Shown: positions 48,010 through 64,000 of the stretch, piece after piece
Position numbering within the stretch: position 1 is the first letter of the stretch
Layout: each line of letters begins with the position of its first letter
Origin: Glandiceps talaboti
Lineage: Eukaryota; Hemichordata; Enteropneusta; Spengelidae
Direction of reading: 5' to 3'
Length of the DNA stretch: 64,000 bases
Assembly: GCF_964340395.1 (NCBI RefSeq)
Contig: NC_135564.1
Coordinates: 12,480,391 to 12,544,390, forward strand
Translations under genes and position numbers: made by a program
The notes under the pieces: generated by a model
What the model saw: the letters and a program-made list of their open reading frames with translations, nothing else
The model's database searches: none
Told to the model about the DNA's origin: nothing

Positions 48010-48362
48010 GTTCCGATCACGTTCAATTTTATATTAAGGTAGATTTTTTATTTTCATTTTTCTTTTTTTTTTCATATGTGAGTGTCTAGTTCAGGTAGGT
48101 ATGTCTTCTTTTGATTTCTATATTGTCTCTGTGTTATTAGCTTCTTCTCATCAGATGTACAGCCAGTACAGATCGACAGAAAAGTTTTATATTGTCTTTT
48201 TCAGTTGATGTCTGTTTCCGCAGCCACTATTTCTTACGAGACTTCACAATTTTCGCGATTTTCTTTTTTTTTTCTCGAATATGTAAAATAAAGTTTAGGG
48301 TCGGCGTGAAAAACTAGGTGGGGTCGGGTAACCGGCCCCAAACAATTTTTTTTATTTGGCCT
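48010..48362 (+). repeat. Dispersed repeat family A, copy 2 (~350 bp)
   Basis: Same orientation as 43923-44268, ~4.1 kb downstream. It ends with ggtggggtcgggtaaccgg and a T-rich stretch closing on ggcc. Confidence 0.85.
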
Positions 48363-51274
48363 GAGGGGTAATTACATGATAGATGTAAATTATGTAGTAG
48401 TATTCTTACAGAACCATACTAAACAATACGTTCGGCAGAACTCAAACCTGCTATTCAGGCATGATATATTCAATTTCCATGTCATATTTTAGTATACATA
48501 CATTGAAATGTCGAGGAACCCCTTATCACAGAATCAACTACAAGTTTTGATGCCACTGAAGGTACCAGGTTGTGTCTCAGTGCCTTTAATAACCACAGTG
48601 ACTGATTTGTAATGCTAAGTGTGTGTAGATTCTACTACAAAGGAAAAGGTATAAACGATTCGAAAATGTAGGGGGTGAGGGGTAGAATGGGCACTTAACG
48701 CAGGGATAATAAATTTTACCCGCTGACATTTTTTTTTGCGCGAACATCATTAACTCTAAAAAAAAAAAAAAAAAAAAAAAAAAAGTCGTCAAGTCTGATC
48801 GCCGCCAGAAATGCTGTCACGCTACAACGATTGACCGTAACACACACACAAACTGTGACGTAATGTCAGCAGGAAGCAATGTGTACAGACGTCAGCAACA
48901 CTACTATATATAGACATACATAAATAAGACTGGACATAAATGAGATCATTAATGAAAGAATGCAATTAAAATGTAAGTAGAATTGTTGATGTATCATTTG
49001 TCTTCAAGAAGTCATTAGACATTTACGCATGATGTTTCTTTTAGCAATTAGTACCGTTGCCATAGAAACGATACTTTCGTTCACACAGAATCTCATGAAT
49101 AATCCAAAAAAGTTCACATATGGAGATCTATTCAAGCGCTTGATAAACCTTGATAGAACATACATCTTAGCTGGGGTAATATTTTCTTCTCACCCTCCTA
49201 CAGTCTCTTGCCCAATTTTTCTTTATTGAGCTCTTTTCCTTTTAGAACCACTCCCTTCTTTATGACATACTTTCATAATCATGTTCCCCTATCTTTCTAT
49301 CCGTATTCTCTAACTCTACATCTCGTTATCCAACGCTATCTCCCATCTGTCTGTATCCCTCTCTATCTGATCGGAAACATTTCTAGGCCTCTCAACAAAC
49401 TCAATTGGGCCTAGTCACTCTTTTTTTTTCAATTTCATGCCATCTGCTTAGCCGGTTTATTTTTCTGTTTTTATGCAAAAGTATGGTTTCAGTTTTATGA
49501 TGCGGTGTACCCGTTGCATGATATTGTAATTGTACTCGTGTCCATTAATGTTACAATGTAAAGGTGGCATTTGACTAGGCTTCCCTACAGCCAAAGGAAA
49601 TGTTTAACGGAAACCGTACAGCCTGCAGTTGCTACTAATTAGCCGAACCGCATGCCTCTATCTCACAATATGTCGTAACTGTTTATCAAACTGTTCAATT
49701 ATGTAGACCCTTCACCGTCAATACTAGTAAAGTGACAAAATGTTGTGGTCTTGTCATAGCCTATACATTACAGAATTTACAATAAACCATTCATTTTCTA
49801 CAATCAGCCCTTTAAGATTCTGAAAATTAGGAGAGAACTGTCCCGGTTCCTAATATTTTTCACCAGTTTAATTTTATCCATTATCGTTAAGTACATAAAG
49901 AATGCTTCCCCCACCCCCGGAAGTGATGAGATGAAGCACGTACTGCCGGATGTGAACAGCGCCCTCCTTAGGTATTCGTGCAGACCTATTTAGTTTCAAG
50001 CGTGAGAGATTTTCACCTTTCAGACTAAGAAAGTCAAAATAGTAAGGTTAATAAATAATGAAACTATCGTCAGAGGTTAGAACGACTACTTTACACTGCC
50101 ACATGTTTTAAAATATTTATAAAAGATGAAAAAGGTGACAGAAAACATGTCCGTATTGATTTATCACTTAGTGTGGAAATGGCGACTTACAGTTGCATGT
50201 TGATGCATTGTATAGTCTTTATTTTTAATAAAACCATTCTCTATTGGTTTATTTTCCAATATTGCCACTGAAATCAACATATCTACTGTAGTTGTGGAAT
50301 AAATACGTTATTAACCATAAGTCTTTGTACATATGATCTGCCCCATACCAATGTACACAATGTAGTCTATCCAGTTGCTATCATATCCAGTCTCATGGTA
50401 AGTTACATGTAGAGATTATTCTATTATTTATCAAGGGCTGCCCCTTAATCCTAGTCAAATTAACTGAATATGTTATTCTATTTTCGATAATTAGATCAAA
50501 GGAAATATGGGCTACTCAAGAATTGGAAAAACACGTAAGAAACGAAAAAAAAACCATAACTTATATAGTAAAGAAAGGTTGTGTTCTTTCGATTTAATAG
50601 ATTTGGAATCTAATTTTGCTTCAAGTTCAAAGGCAATTGTTACACAGTGACTTTGATAGCCACTGTTTATTATCTCGCAATCGTATGCTGATTGCATCAC
50701 CAGCCACTAAAAAACATAAAATAAGTCATCACTCCTTTTACATTCTCATTTCTATCATCCATCTCAAATCCACCGCACGTGACAGTTCGCTAGACATTGC
50801 CTCCGAGATACAAACATCCTTGCACTAAGACGCAATGAAAAAATAATAAGTGTGGATTGTATTCCATGCGAACATTTACAAATCCTCCAATTATTAATGT
50901 AAATGTTTCTCGTGTAACTGAAATTTTGAAATACTTATGTCGAGACCACTAAAATATACATAACTCACCGCAAGGTTATTGTATTTCAAGGATATTTATC
51001 CAGAAACAAGCCGCAAACAACAATTATTTTTCTTTGGTCGGGTTGCACTTACCAAAACTAGGAGAGATGCACTTGTTTATTCATTGCCTTCGATTAATGA
51101 TCACATGGAAACAGTAAATGTTTCTCGTCATAAGAAATCACCTTTGTATACATTCACGAATCGTTGCAAAGGTTCGATGGCCTGTTAATAAGAAACCAAT
51201 GAACTTGTCACTGAAGTAGTAAACCACTTTCAGTGTTATAAGTTGTAATATGTTCCGGTTAGTGGGCTTATTAC
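48363..51274. other. Gene-poor, no exon recognised
   Basis: Contains an A-run at 48760-48784, possibly the tail of an unrecognised retrocopy. Small ORFs show no family features. Confidence 0.45.
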
Positions 51275-51493
51275 CATATGGTGAGCATTCTTCATCTTTG
51301 AAAAAGAGATATATCACCGGAAATGGATCGATACTCTGTAAGTGCAATCGATTGCAATCAAGTGTAACGCAGATATATCCTAACACTCTTGCCCAGCTAC
51401 TTGGTTGCCCACGTGGTGTGTAGGTAGATGGAGAAGTGTCGTGACGGCCGAATAAAATGATAAGATCTCTGAGATTAGAAAAATGTCTTACAT
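51275..51493 (-). CDS. Candidate internal coding exon, symmetrical phase 1-1, unknown domain
   Basis: A 219-base segment with acceptor AATTGTCAG at 51494-51496 and donor G|GTAATAAG after 51275. It is open through all 72 complete codons in the phase-1 frame. It encodes a compact sequence with RHFSNLRDLIILFGRHD, SSWARVLGYICVTLDC and DPFPVIYLFFKDEEC, which alternates hydrophobic strands and has two to three cysteines. A 1-1 exon of this size resembles a shuffled extracellular or enzyme module. I do not recognise the family and found no partner exons nearby. Confidence 0.4.
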
Positions 51494-51499
51494 CTGACA

Positions 51500-53439
51500 A
51501 TTATAAAATCTTCTCAACGCCACTCATTTATTTAAAAGGCGATGCAGATGTGGCCTTTCTGTTCTTTAATTCATTGTTGTCACTATGTATACTGTGAATG
51601 TGTAGTTTAGCTGAATCTAATTTTGCGCCGAAATGAACCAGCGTGAAAATAGAACCACTTTCACAGGTAAAGTCTGTAATCAAGACAGGGTTATTTAGTG
51701 TGAATCAATGCAGTGACATAAAAAGCTATGTGGCCATAAAAAACCCTTCAAACAAAATTTGTGTACGTAAATGTGTAAAAGTATGTATTGTATTATGTAA
51801 CATCGTGTATGGGGTGTCTCTCTCACTGTATATACTTCATTTCATAATGGGCATTTTCAAGTTCTAGACATTATTCCGTTCCCAGTTCATCCACGTTACC
51901 TTTATAAAGTGCGAATAATAACACTTCCCCTTACCTACGTACAATTTAATCATATTGAACAAGGTTGACACTAGGAGTATACACGTTATCAACGGTTGAA
52001 TGAATTTCAGTTTTTCTAGACTTAAGACCCCGTGTTCCTTGACTTCACGATGCCTATTTTATTCGCAAGCTTTTAATAAATCAAGTGAAACGAAATGCTG
52101 CCAAGACTTCTGAACAGCATAAGAGCAAGACTGGTAAACTGAGTTTTGAGAATCAATTCCTTATAAACAAAACTTAATTCTATGGCTTCAACATGATACA
52201 ATGTATGATCTCAGCAGTATCCTTTGAGGAGAACCCTGTTGTAGGAAATAATGCTATTTTCATAATCACTGAATGGAAGGTTTTATAATAGAGATGACGT
52301 CTGTGTGTGTATGTGTCTGTATCACCATTATCTAAACAACGACTGACTCAATCCAATTTTGTAGACGTGTTCCATAGGGTAATGGCAGGAACTGATTAGA
52401 TTTTGGTAAACATTTCATGAATATTAATGAACACTTTACGTAATTAATTGTTTTCGGTAATCAGGCTATATCTCAAGAGTGCACTCTTCGAATTCATTAT
52501 AACTTGGTACATACATTTGCGATACCAAATCGCAACTGTTCTGAAAATATTATCGATTTATCTTTTAGTTGTGATAATTTATTGGCATATTTCGGTAATT
52601 AGACCCAGTGGCCACAGAAACGGAAGTTGTTGTTTCTGGTCAGGAAACCTTGCCTAAAGTGGTGAGACAACGCAAATGTTTTGTTAATTGTTCATGATTA
52701 GTTCCTTCCCTGAAGTAGCAATTGATGTAGGGAGGCTTATTCCCTTGGATCTGCACTCTGCATTGGCTGGACAAACATGAGAAAAAAGAAGACCGGGGCA
52801 GGGTATTTAAGTGATGCAAACTCGCCAGAAAACAATTTTTTTCTTGGCCTTAAAATAGGTTTACAATGAGCGCGGAGTTCACAAACAGGTGAAATATTTA
52901 TCATCGTCTCAATTTCGTCAAATATGGACATATCATTTTCAAATTTCACACACTAATGCGCAGATGAATAAAGAGAAATTATGTCTTTTTAGATTTTCGA
53001 TTATAAGTTTAGGAAGTATTATATTGACCTCGAACCGTCTCCATTTTACTGTATTCTTTCCCGATTTCTCTCGATAACAAACTACCGCTGTTTGTTGCAA
53101 GGCTTGTACATAATCATTTATCTAGCTCTGTATCTCAGGATATAAATACACTCTCACATATTTATCAAGTGTAATAATCTATAATTTCAAAATATGGTTA
53201 AATAGACCAAACTTCGCCCAGCCTTCAAAGAATATTTCCAACAATGTATCAATAATGGTGACCTATACATTGACCTCTATATAATTAGTGTACAGTGAGG
53301 GCGCGCCACTCAACAAAACCTTGACAATTTTCCCGTAGTGATAAAAGGAACGTGAAATAGTCTACATGCAATGAGTAGACAGACCGACTTGTAAACTCAA
53401 GGTGGGACAGAAGGAAGTTCTACACGCACATGCCATATC
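51500..53439. other. Gene-poor, no exon recognised
   Basis: Short ORFs only. Partner exons for the candidate exon at 51275-51493 were looked for and not found. Confidence 0.4.
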
Positions 53440-53755
53440 CCGGGTATGTAGGGGATCACGAAAGCCAAGTGAAGTATAGGATGGCGTATGTTTTTCAATG
53501 GCTAAATCCTTGGGCAAGATTTGAACCACGACTGTGCCTCAGTCAACCCAGCAGTATAATTGGGGACCTAGTAGGATAGAGGTTGCAATGTGAATGCTTT
53601 ATAACCCTATGCGCTTATAAATGCTGCAATGGACTGTATGCACCTCAATGGGTCGTTGTGTTGATCTGTGCCTGGGGTAATAATTGAATGGGAAAGTGCT
53701 ATATAAAAAACTAGCAACATTATTATTATCATTATTATTATTATTAATTTTATTA
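53440..53755 (+). mobile_element. SINE-like (or LINE 3'-end) retroelement with (ATT)n tail
   Basis: A non-coding, relatively GC-richer unit (blocks gggcaagatttgaaccacga, ggacctagtaggatagaggt) ends in gaaagtgctatataaaa-type sequence followed by a TTA/ATT microsatellite tail at ~53715-53755. The 'agcgctatataa + (ATT)n' ending is common to SINEs and their partner LINEs in invertebrates. The left boundary is uncertain. Confidence 0.55.
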
Positions 53756-57467
<3,712 letters not shown>

Positions 57468-57520
<53 letters not shown>

Positions 57521-57560
57521 TAATAATAATAATAATAATAAAATAATAATAATAATAAAA

Positions 57561-57595
<35 letters not shown>

Positions 57596-57655
57596 TTTAT
57601 TTATTTCTTATAGAGCGCATTACATTAAAACAATCTCAATGCGCTGAACAAAAGT
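57468..57655 (-). mobile_element. Retroelement 3' tail with (AAT)n array, minus orientation
   Basis: An (AAT)n array of ~130 bases is followed by atttatttcttatagagcgc and caatctcaatgcgct. Read on the minus strand this is a '...gcgctataagaaataaat + (ATT)n' ending, the same type as the element at 53.5 kb. The body upstream on the minus strand is too degraded to delimit. Confidence 0.5.
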
Positions 57656-58487
57656 ATAAAATTATTTTAAAAGGTACATAATATACACAAAATATAAACA
57701 TGATATGAAACATGATAAAAAATAAAAAGACACGGAATGACAAATTAATATGATGGGTGACCGATTTCACAGTAGTGTGGATAGTAAATCAAATATTTAT
57801 AGATCCGTGATATGTCAACAGAAAGACACCATACGTTAATAATACTCTACCAAGAGTCTTGCATGGAATATTATAATGACATTTGATCTTTGATTGTATC
57901 AGATTTAGTAATGCCAAGATAAATCAGTATTATTTTCAAGCGACGTTATTTTTTCAAATTGAGAAGTTTACACACCCACGCCCCGCGCAATATTGATGTC
58001 TGATTGGATTGCCGCTTGGTATATATTTGGGACAGAATTATTGGTATAATCTATGACTTATATCATAGTTTATTTCAGAATCTCTTGATTGTCGTACGTG
58101 TACATTAAATCAAATTCTTGTATTATATTTACGGTTGAAATTCAACGTCTAAGACATGTGTTTTGTATATAGTATAAAGGGAAATTTGTACACCCCACTT
58201 CAATAAATAGCATTGTTACTTTGCTGCTGTAAAAATGAAATTGTTGAAGCACATTCAACGATTTCATATCGTGAGCAAAGGTACGTATACTTAGCTTTTT
58301 TTATATTTCCCAACCACCCCTATCTAACATATAAATATGTTCGCACTGACTGTGTTTCACTGTGAAATAACAATTGTACATATTTTAAGCTCCTTCAATA
58401 GTGAATGTCGTGATCATACCGCTGTGTGCACTTTGTCCCTCTGGCGAAGCATGCAATCCATTACAAACTCCGTTAGTACATATAACA
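57656..58487. other. Intergenic, no gene seen
   Basis: AT-rich; no features beyond a possible continuation of the retroelement. Confidence 0.4.
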
Positions 58488-58889
58488 TTAAATCTTCCTA
58501 TATGCAGCTAGGTTGACTGAAACACAATGGTGATTCACACAGGCCTTGTAAACATTCAGAAACAAACGACAGTAGTTATGGTAAAACCGCATCAAGCAAG
58601 TTCCAAACTGGTCAATCCCGACAGCCATAACTCCAATACACATTACAAATGCTAACAAATCTGTTACGAAAGCGTTTTGAGAATTGGTTGTTATGGTTAC
58701 AACACAGATCAGAGACAATAAAAATATGGTGTAAAGGTTGACCATACATTCCATGAAAAGAAGTAAAATCACTGAGTCACTAAGGTTCATCCACAATGGT
58801 GAAAACAAGATAACAATGTGTTTGACAGAATGGCCATTTGCGAAAGGTAAGTGATACAGAAAGTCATCCCGGATGATATATATAACCAC
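58488..58889 (-). other. Hydrophobic 133-codon ORF, possible membrane-transporter exon or relic
   Basis: At least three strongly hydrophobic segments occur (HIVILFSPLW; LLLFMECMVNLYTIFLLSLICVV; LLAFVMCIGVMAVGIDQFG). The string GIDQFG followed by RFYHNYC distantly recalls the F-G-x-D-Q...FFxWYY region of POT/PTR2 (SLC15-type) peptide transporters, but key residues are missing. No ATG starts it in frame, so it would have to be an internal exon or a decayed copy. Weak evidence. Confidence 0.25.
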
Positions 58890-61800
58890 ATGAACTCAGA
58901 TTCATTTGGTCAATACAAGTCAATACAAGTTTAGCACCTGTCATACCGGTGACACACTTCCCTTAATTTATAACCATTACTCAAAGTATGCATCAATACT
59001 CATTATATAGACAGCAGGTAATGAAACATTGTACAATGTACATCTGTTTCATGATTTATTCATATTTTTGAGCGACATCAAAGCTATCAATAGATATAAA
59101 TTATTACCGCTTCAATTTCGTGTCATGTTAGGCTGTCGCTTGGTCGATAAAGCTATTTCCCTATATATGATAAGGTTACTTGATAATGTGTTCCCCATTT
59201 AAATGTTCAAAGGCTAAATTTCAAAATGTTAGGTGGCTGCATGCCATGCTTTTAGCATTCATTATGACAGAGTAAGGCTACAATTTGAATACACAATGAT
59301 CATTCATTTGAATTTCCTATATCTATTGATCATAAGGTTTGTAACATTTTCATTATAATGCATTTGAGATGCAAACCCTGGAATTCCTTCTCAGAATCCT
59401 TGCGCAACAATTAAAGTGTTAGAAAAATTGTAACTCAGTTGCTGTAACTGAGCAATCAAGCCCTGTACCGTGCTTAATTTGCTCGAACGACCCAACGTAC
59501 CATTAACAATTCTGTGTGTCCGATCCGAAAGCAGAGTGCTTTACTCCATCAAATTACCATGTTTCATGGAAGCTTTAGGTATACGTAGTCAAAGACAACG
59601 GATGTTCCCTAGAAATACACACATTTGACTCTTGCACATATTGTATCCAAACTCTTTTTTGAAATTTTAGTTAAGGTTATTGTGAAATGACCATTGGATA
59701 TATTCAAAGGCCACATGGACTCAAACGTTGGCACTTTATGCAAATGTTAGCTTTTGCTCACAGATATGTCAATGGCAACCGAGGCATGCGTTTAGATGGT
59801 GTGCCGAGTATATATATAAACAATATGTGGTTTTGAGTACATCCATTAAATCTAGAGAGTCTTCCGTTTGTGTCAAGTGGGACTTTCATTTACCATTGTG
59901 ATGTATACTTTTGTAGACGTGAACAGTAAATCAAAATTAATCGTTTGGTAGTGAAAAGCACACGGGTTATGTTTGTTGAATATCTATAACACTAGTATGA
60001 TGAGGAAACCAATTTAATTTTAGACGAAAGAAAAACGAGTAAATTTAAAATGGCAGACAAATAAATTAAATGTCGATTGTTCAAAATTATCATATGATAC
60101 AGAGTAACGAGAATATCTTTCATAATGATTTGTTTTACCTTTGATTACATTTTTGCCAGATGAATACTGGTATAAAAATGTCTTGACATATTCACTGCGA
60201 GATTCAACAACGTTGTGTCGCCATGAAAACACACTCAGTTTATTGACGACAACAAGCAGGTTACGACAGGTATATGCCTGTTCTACTCCTTTATCGCTTA
60301 TTTCACTGCCACATCACTAGTAGAAACTATAGAAAAAGAGGATTTATGGCTTAACATGTCGGAAACAACTGTTAAAAGACAAGCATCAATCTCAGAAAGG
60401 ACACAGAACTCGACAATGCGGTGTAATGAGAAACAGGATCTGTCGACATTTAGTAAATACAGAATATTGCTTTGTAGCAGCACCTCGAGCCTCAAGCTTT
60501 TGTTACAAACATTATAGATATAGATTTTCAGGATGTATCACCGGTATGATTTGTGAGTTTAACCTGCCACAGTATAATCGTATTGTTGTGTTGGTGTGTA
60601 GTCTCACTAATACGAATATAACGTATGGTACGTTGAATTGTATTTTGCATGCCAGATTGCAATATAATACGTTTATAAATCAAGCACTGTTGTCGCATTG
60701 TTATCGCCATACCTCCTCGGCTCTTTATGCGTGAAGGCCTTTTCAACATTAAAAAATCCCTCAGTTTGAGAGAAATAGACTCCGACAAACGCAGCAACTT
60801 CCTATAGGTTGGTGTCTATCTGCTTGTTTTCTGATAACCACTCGGTTTTTGAATCCCTAATGTTCGTCGGATTGCCATTCTCCTACTCATTTTCTCTGGG
60901 GATGTATGGAACAAAACGTTTTGAGTAATCCTTAGTGTTGTACTGAGAACTACTATTAAACTATGTTGCTTTAAATGAACACGTGTGTGATGTGCGACAG
61001 AGTTGGCAGATTTGATAGCAGAGGGATTTGGGTTGAGAGGGTAAACAATATCACCTATATGGTTGGTAAAATCGGCATTATTCAGAGTCTGGTGAATGTA
61101 ATATGACGGTCAAGCTAGGGAATAGTTTTATATGTAACACATTTTTTAAAGCCTATGACCAAACGTGTCGAGCTATTTCTTCAAATTGTCGTTGTTGTTA
61201 CATTGTAATCTAGCTATTGTTGGTAATTCTTCTGCATTGTGTTCTCGTTGTTCCTTTTGCAAAATAATTGAATGGCCCAATGTTTACAGAAAGTGTACTG
61301 ACAATGCTGGAGGGGGATAATGATGCTATTTACTGCTCATAACAATTACTGTCCTAAATCAAGACATTGGGTATCTACAATCAATTCCACGATAGTTTAT
61401 TCCATCTGTGGGCTTTGATGGTTTAGATGAGTTTTCCATCTGACTTGCATGACTTACATTTTCACAAGCCTTCGGCATCTCATGACGCTGCTTTAACATT
61501 TTGTCAATTCAATGAAGCAATCTTTATATCGTATAAATATGATTGCTAAATTTCCCACTGCACTTAACGAAACCATAGCTACACTTTTTTATATTCCCAA
61601 CCATCGTTTACATCCTACAAATGTATAATGCTACCACCTGTTGTCAATTCAGTAAGTGCCAAAGTGACGCTAAACATTCCCTCGCATATTATAACAACGT
61701 AGCAACACTTACATGATTTCAAGGGGCTGTACCTTAGCATCAGCTAGTATATGGACATCGAGACTCACATTTCAATAATGTCTTCTTGGCCTTCATGCGC

Positions 61801-62550
61801 GTCTGTTTTCTTTCCCCAGTGATGCCTGTACATATTTCATCAAATTATCACAGAACTTTCAGAAGGGGTATTCTGACCGACATTTTGTTTGGTTTTGGGT
61901 CTAAGCAATATTTTTTCAAAAGTTAAATCAAAACGATAAAATAATATGAAATAAAATCTCAACCTACCTACCCTTTTCTCTGAGGCCATGTTATCGGAAA
62001 CACTAAAATTATGTTTGTAAATTGTTATAAAAAGAACTAACACGTGGTCATAATTGACGACAGTCAATGAGGATATGATGTTTTTGGAAACCTTAACAAG
62101 TTCCTTAGGGACATAACTTGACACAAACAAAAGGCTGCCTTGGAATCCCAGACATAGTTTGTTTTTGACATATGGAGGACATAGAATATCCGGAAATGGT
62201 TATGAGTCACTCATTTGAAATAAAAAAAATCATAGCAATAAAGTATGGAGTGCGCACTCTATTGCATACCCGTAAAATATGCACGCCGTATTTCACAATT
62301 GTTTTACAATTTGTATTTATTCCCATGTTCTTTGAACGTTATCAGTTAGCATTGTCCTTTTTAGATCGGTTATGAGGCCTATAGAGATCTTTTATATATA
62401 GACAAAGTATTTCTTGTGTGTTAACGTTTGAACCCCACTCAAATTACTTACTTCAAGTATTGACAAATTCTGAGATATTCAATATTAGTATAAAGAGCAC
62501 AATATTATGCCAACAGCAAAACCCATATCGTTGAGTACACTATTCCGATA
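58890..62550. other. Gene-poor 3.7 kb
   Basis: No supported exon. The many small ORFs on both strands are uncharacterised and near what chance would give at this AT content. Confidence 0.4.
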
Positions 62551-64000
62551 ATGGCGAGTGAAAAAACAGAAAGATCCCATCAAGATTGGGCAAGTGTGAC
62601 CTTGCCTATACAACTGTGTAGGAATATTTGCAGAAATGTTGACGTTAGGGCACACAAGTTGATGATCGCAAGTACCAAGGGGAAACATTTATGTCTATGG
62701 ATTTAAGAATATTGTTAATACAGTTAATATTTCATAAAATACACCTTTTTAACCATTGTTTCTAAAAATGAATACTTTTGCGTAATATAATGATTAATAT
62801 TTCATCTCATATTACAAGATAATTATAATTTGCAGTAATATGGCCTATCATGAAATGAATATGAATTCCAAGTCGCAGGTGACATTTACGGGCGAGATCA
62901 TTAATGTTTTCAGCGAACCGTTAACCAACGTAATTGACTCATATAGAGCAGCAAATATTTTACGGTATTTGGCTAATAAGATAAACGTGAGATAATATTT
63001 GTCCTATCACATACAATCTTGGCGTGTCGGCATATCTATCAATTTATCAAAAGTCAAGTTAGATCAGCTTGTCAGCATTCAACTTTAAAACATTTTTTAC
63101 GTCATACAAGTAGAATAATGACGTCACGACCGCGTGAAAACTACAATAGCTATTCGACTTCTGAACATGAGTTATGTGTCCGAAAGAAAACATTCAAGGA
63201 ATCTTTTACAAGTTATAGTAGCATAACAAGGCCAAGGTACATTTTGTTTATGTTGTCATTACGGATTACATTAACATATCCCAGAATGCATAAAGGGCTC
63301 CAATCAAAAGTGTACTCATCGTTACATAATATCATACTAATTCACTATGTAATTTTCACAGAAAGAATATTTAAAGGTGTCTGTTGACTCGGTTTAAGAC
63401 ATTAAGAAAATGTACCTCGTGCACAAGACAATGGAAAGAATATCCACCATTCAATTTAACCTAAAATACTATATATGGAACACTGCTACCTCAGGTGTAA
63501 AACAAGGTATCTAACACGTATCTATGTCTTATTTTAGTGCCGCAGCAGGTGTGCAGTTGAGAAAACAAATCATCGATAATGTCTTAAATGTGGATATGCC
63601 TTCTCACAGACGACCTCTGATCACGGCTCATGCTAATCTCCTAAGTAAGGAAATAATTTAAAAGAGGTCGCAATCACCCCGTGAATATCCTATACATCTC
63701 GCATTTTAATATTTAATTTCGTTTAGTTTAGTTTAGTTTAGTTTAGTTTACTATAGTTTACTTTAGTTTACAACAAGTATTGCTGTCTCTATTCATATAC
63801 GACATCTATTTTAGTCCATGGATTTGAGTACTGATATACTTACAAGCTAAATTCTAGATTACACCTTCGTCAATAAATGAGGAATTATTTAGTATACTAT
63901 ACTATATTAAGCTTGAAATGTAAAATGCTCTTGTAATCTTAGATGAAATGTCTGCGAGCACAATCTATATTGGGAGAGTTTCCTTTAAGGAAGGAATCGA
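62551..64000 (+). CDS. Candidate gene running off the right edge, three possible exons
   Basis: Exon C, 63943-64000 (acceptor TTGTAATCTTAG), reads NEMSASTIYIGRVSFKEGI and is open to the edge. Exon B, 63538-63644 (acceptor TCTTATTTTAG, donor GTAAGG), reads GVQLRKQIIDNVLNVDMPS then HRRPLITAHANLL; its phase-1 end fits exon C. A possible first exon A, 62551-62671 (ATG GCG in good context), reads MASEKTERSHQDWASVTLPI and ends at a weak donor in phase 1. It would join B only if B used the alternative acceptor GCCGCAG six codon positions in. B and C look like genuine coding sequence because phases, sites and composition agree; A is a guess. The family is not recognised. Confidence 0.42.
63716..63772. 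repeat. (GTTTA)n array in putative intron
   Basis: About ten copies of a TTTAG/GTTTA pentamer, some diverged, lie between candidate exons B and C. Confidence 0.9.

Noticed and set aside
61960-62010. Minus-strand ATG in good context followed by a splice-donor-like GTAGGT (MASEKRV)
   Set aside because: Seven codons are too few to support a first exon without transcript data or a clear next exon.
63716-63772. GTTTA repeat considered as a telomere-like sequence
   Set aside because: A short pentameric array, not TTAGGG, and located in a putative intron; an ordinary microsatellite.

Overview
This is eukaryotic nuclear DNA from an animal. It is AT-rich, with GT-AG introns, phase-1 EGF exons, abundant microsatellites, LINE and SINE tails and small palindromic DNA transposons. 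Nothing bacterial, organellar or CRISPR-like is visible. The gene set is an ANKRD34-type ankyrin protein, an mPR-class PAQR receptor, a cGAS-like nucleotidyltransferase with a decayed paralog, a TNFR-like cysteine-rich protein and an EGF/Thr-rich secreted protein. With the repeat style, this suggests a marine invertebrate, probably a deuterostome such as a hemichordate, echinoderm or lancelet. Species assignment is inference.

Layout. 1-1.4 kb: two palindromic (foldback) elements. 1.9-5.35 kb (minus): a multi-exon gene with a signal peptide, calcium-binding EGF modules and a Thr-rich linker, running off the left side. 5.4-9.5 kb: intergenic, with large CATA and TTCTC arrays. 9.5-11.55 kb (minus): a two-exon cGAS-like receptor gene with an intact catalytic triad and a long (TA)n array just upstream of its ATG. 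12.5-13.4 kb (minus): a frameshifted copy of only its second exon. 15.4-16.6 kb: a non-coding tandem duplication. 18.76-19.83 kb (plus): an intronless PAQR. 21.77-24.27 kb: a TNFR-like two-exon gene (minus) enclosed by 193-bp inverted repeats. 27.7-29.5 kb (minus): an intronless ANKRD34 homolog. 30-64 kb: gene-poor and repeat-rich. It holds a LINE 3' end whose 5' junction carries an inverted filler (37 kb), a degenerate minisatellite (40 kb), a PIF/Harbinger-like element nested in a palindromic MITE (42-43.8 kb), a second LINE relic (44.5 kb), a Mutator-like foldback MITE with 9-bp target duplications (47.3 kb), an orphan coding exon (51.3 kb), SINE/LINE tails (53.5 and 57.5 kb) and candidate exons of a plus-strand gene running off the right edge (62.5-64 kb).

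The genes do not form a pathway or operon; each has its own function. The main biological themes are innate immunity (cGAS-like receptor, TNFR-like protein) and a well-preserved record of transposon insertion and nesting. Exon boundaries were read by eye from splice consensus, reading frame and phase, and have no transcript support here.
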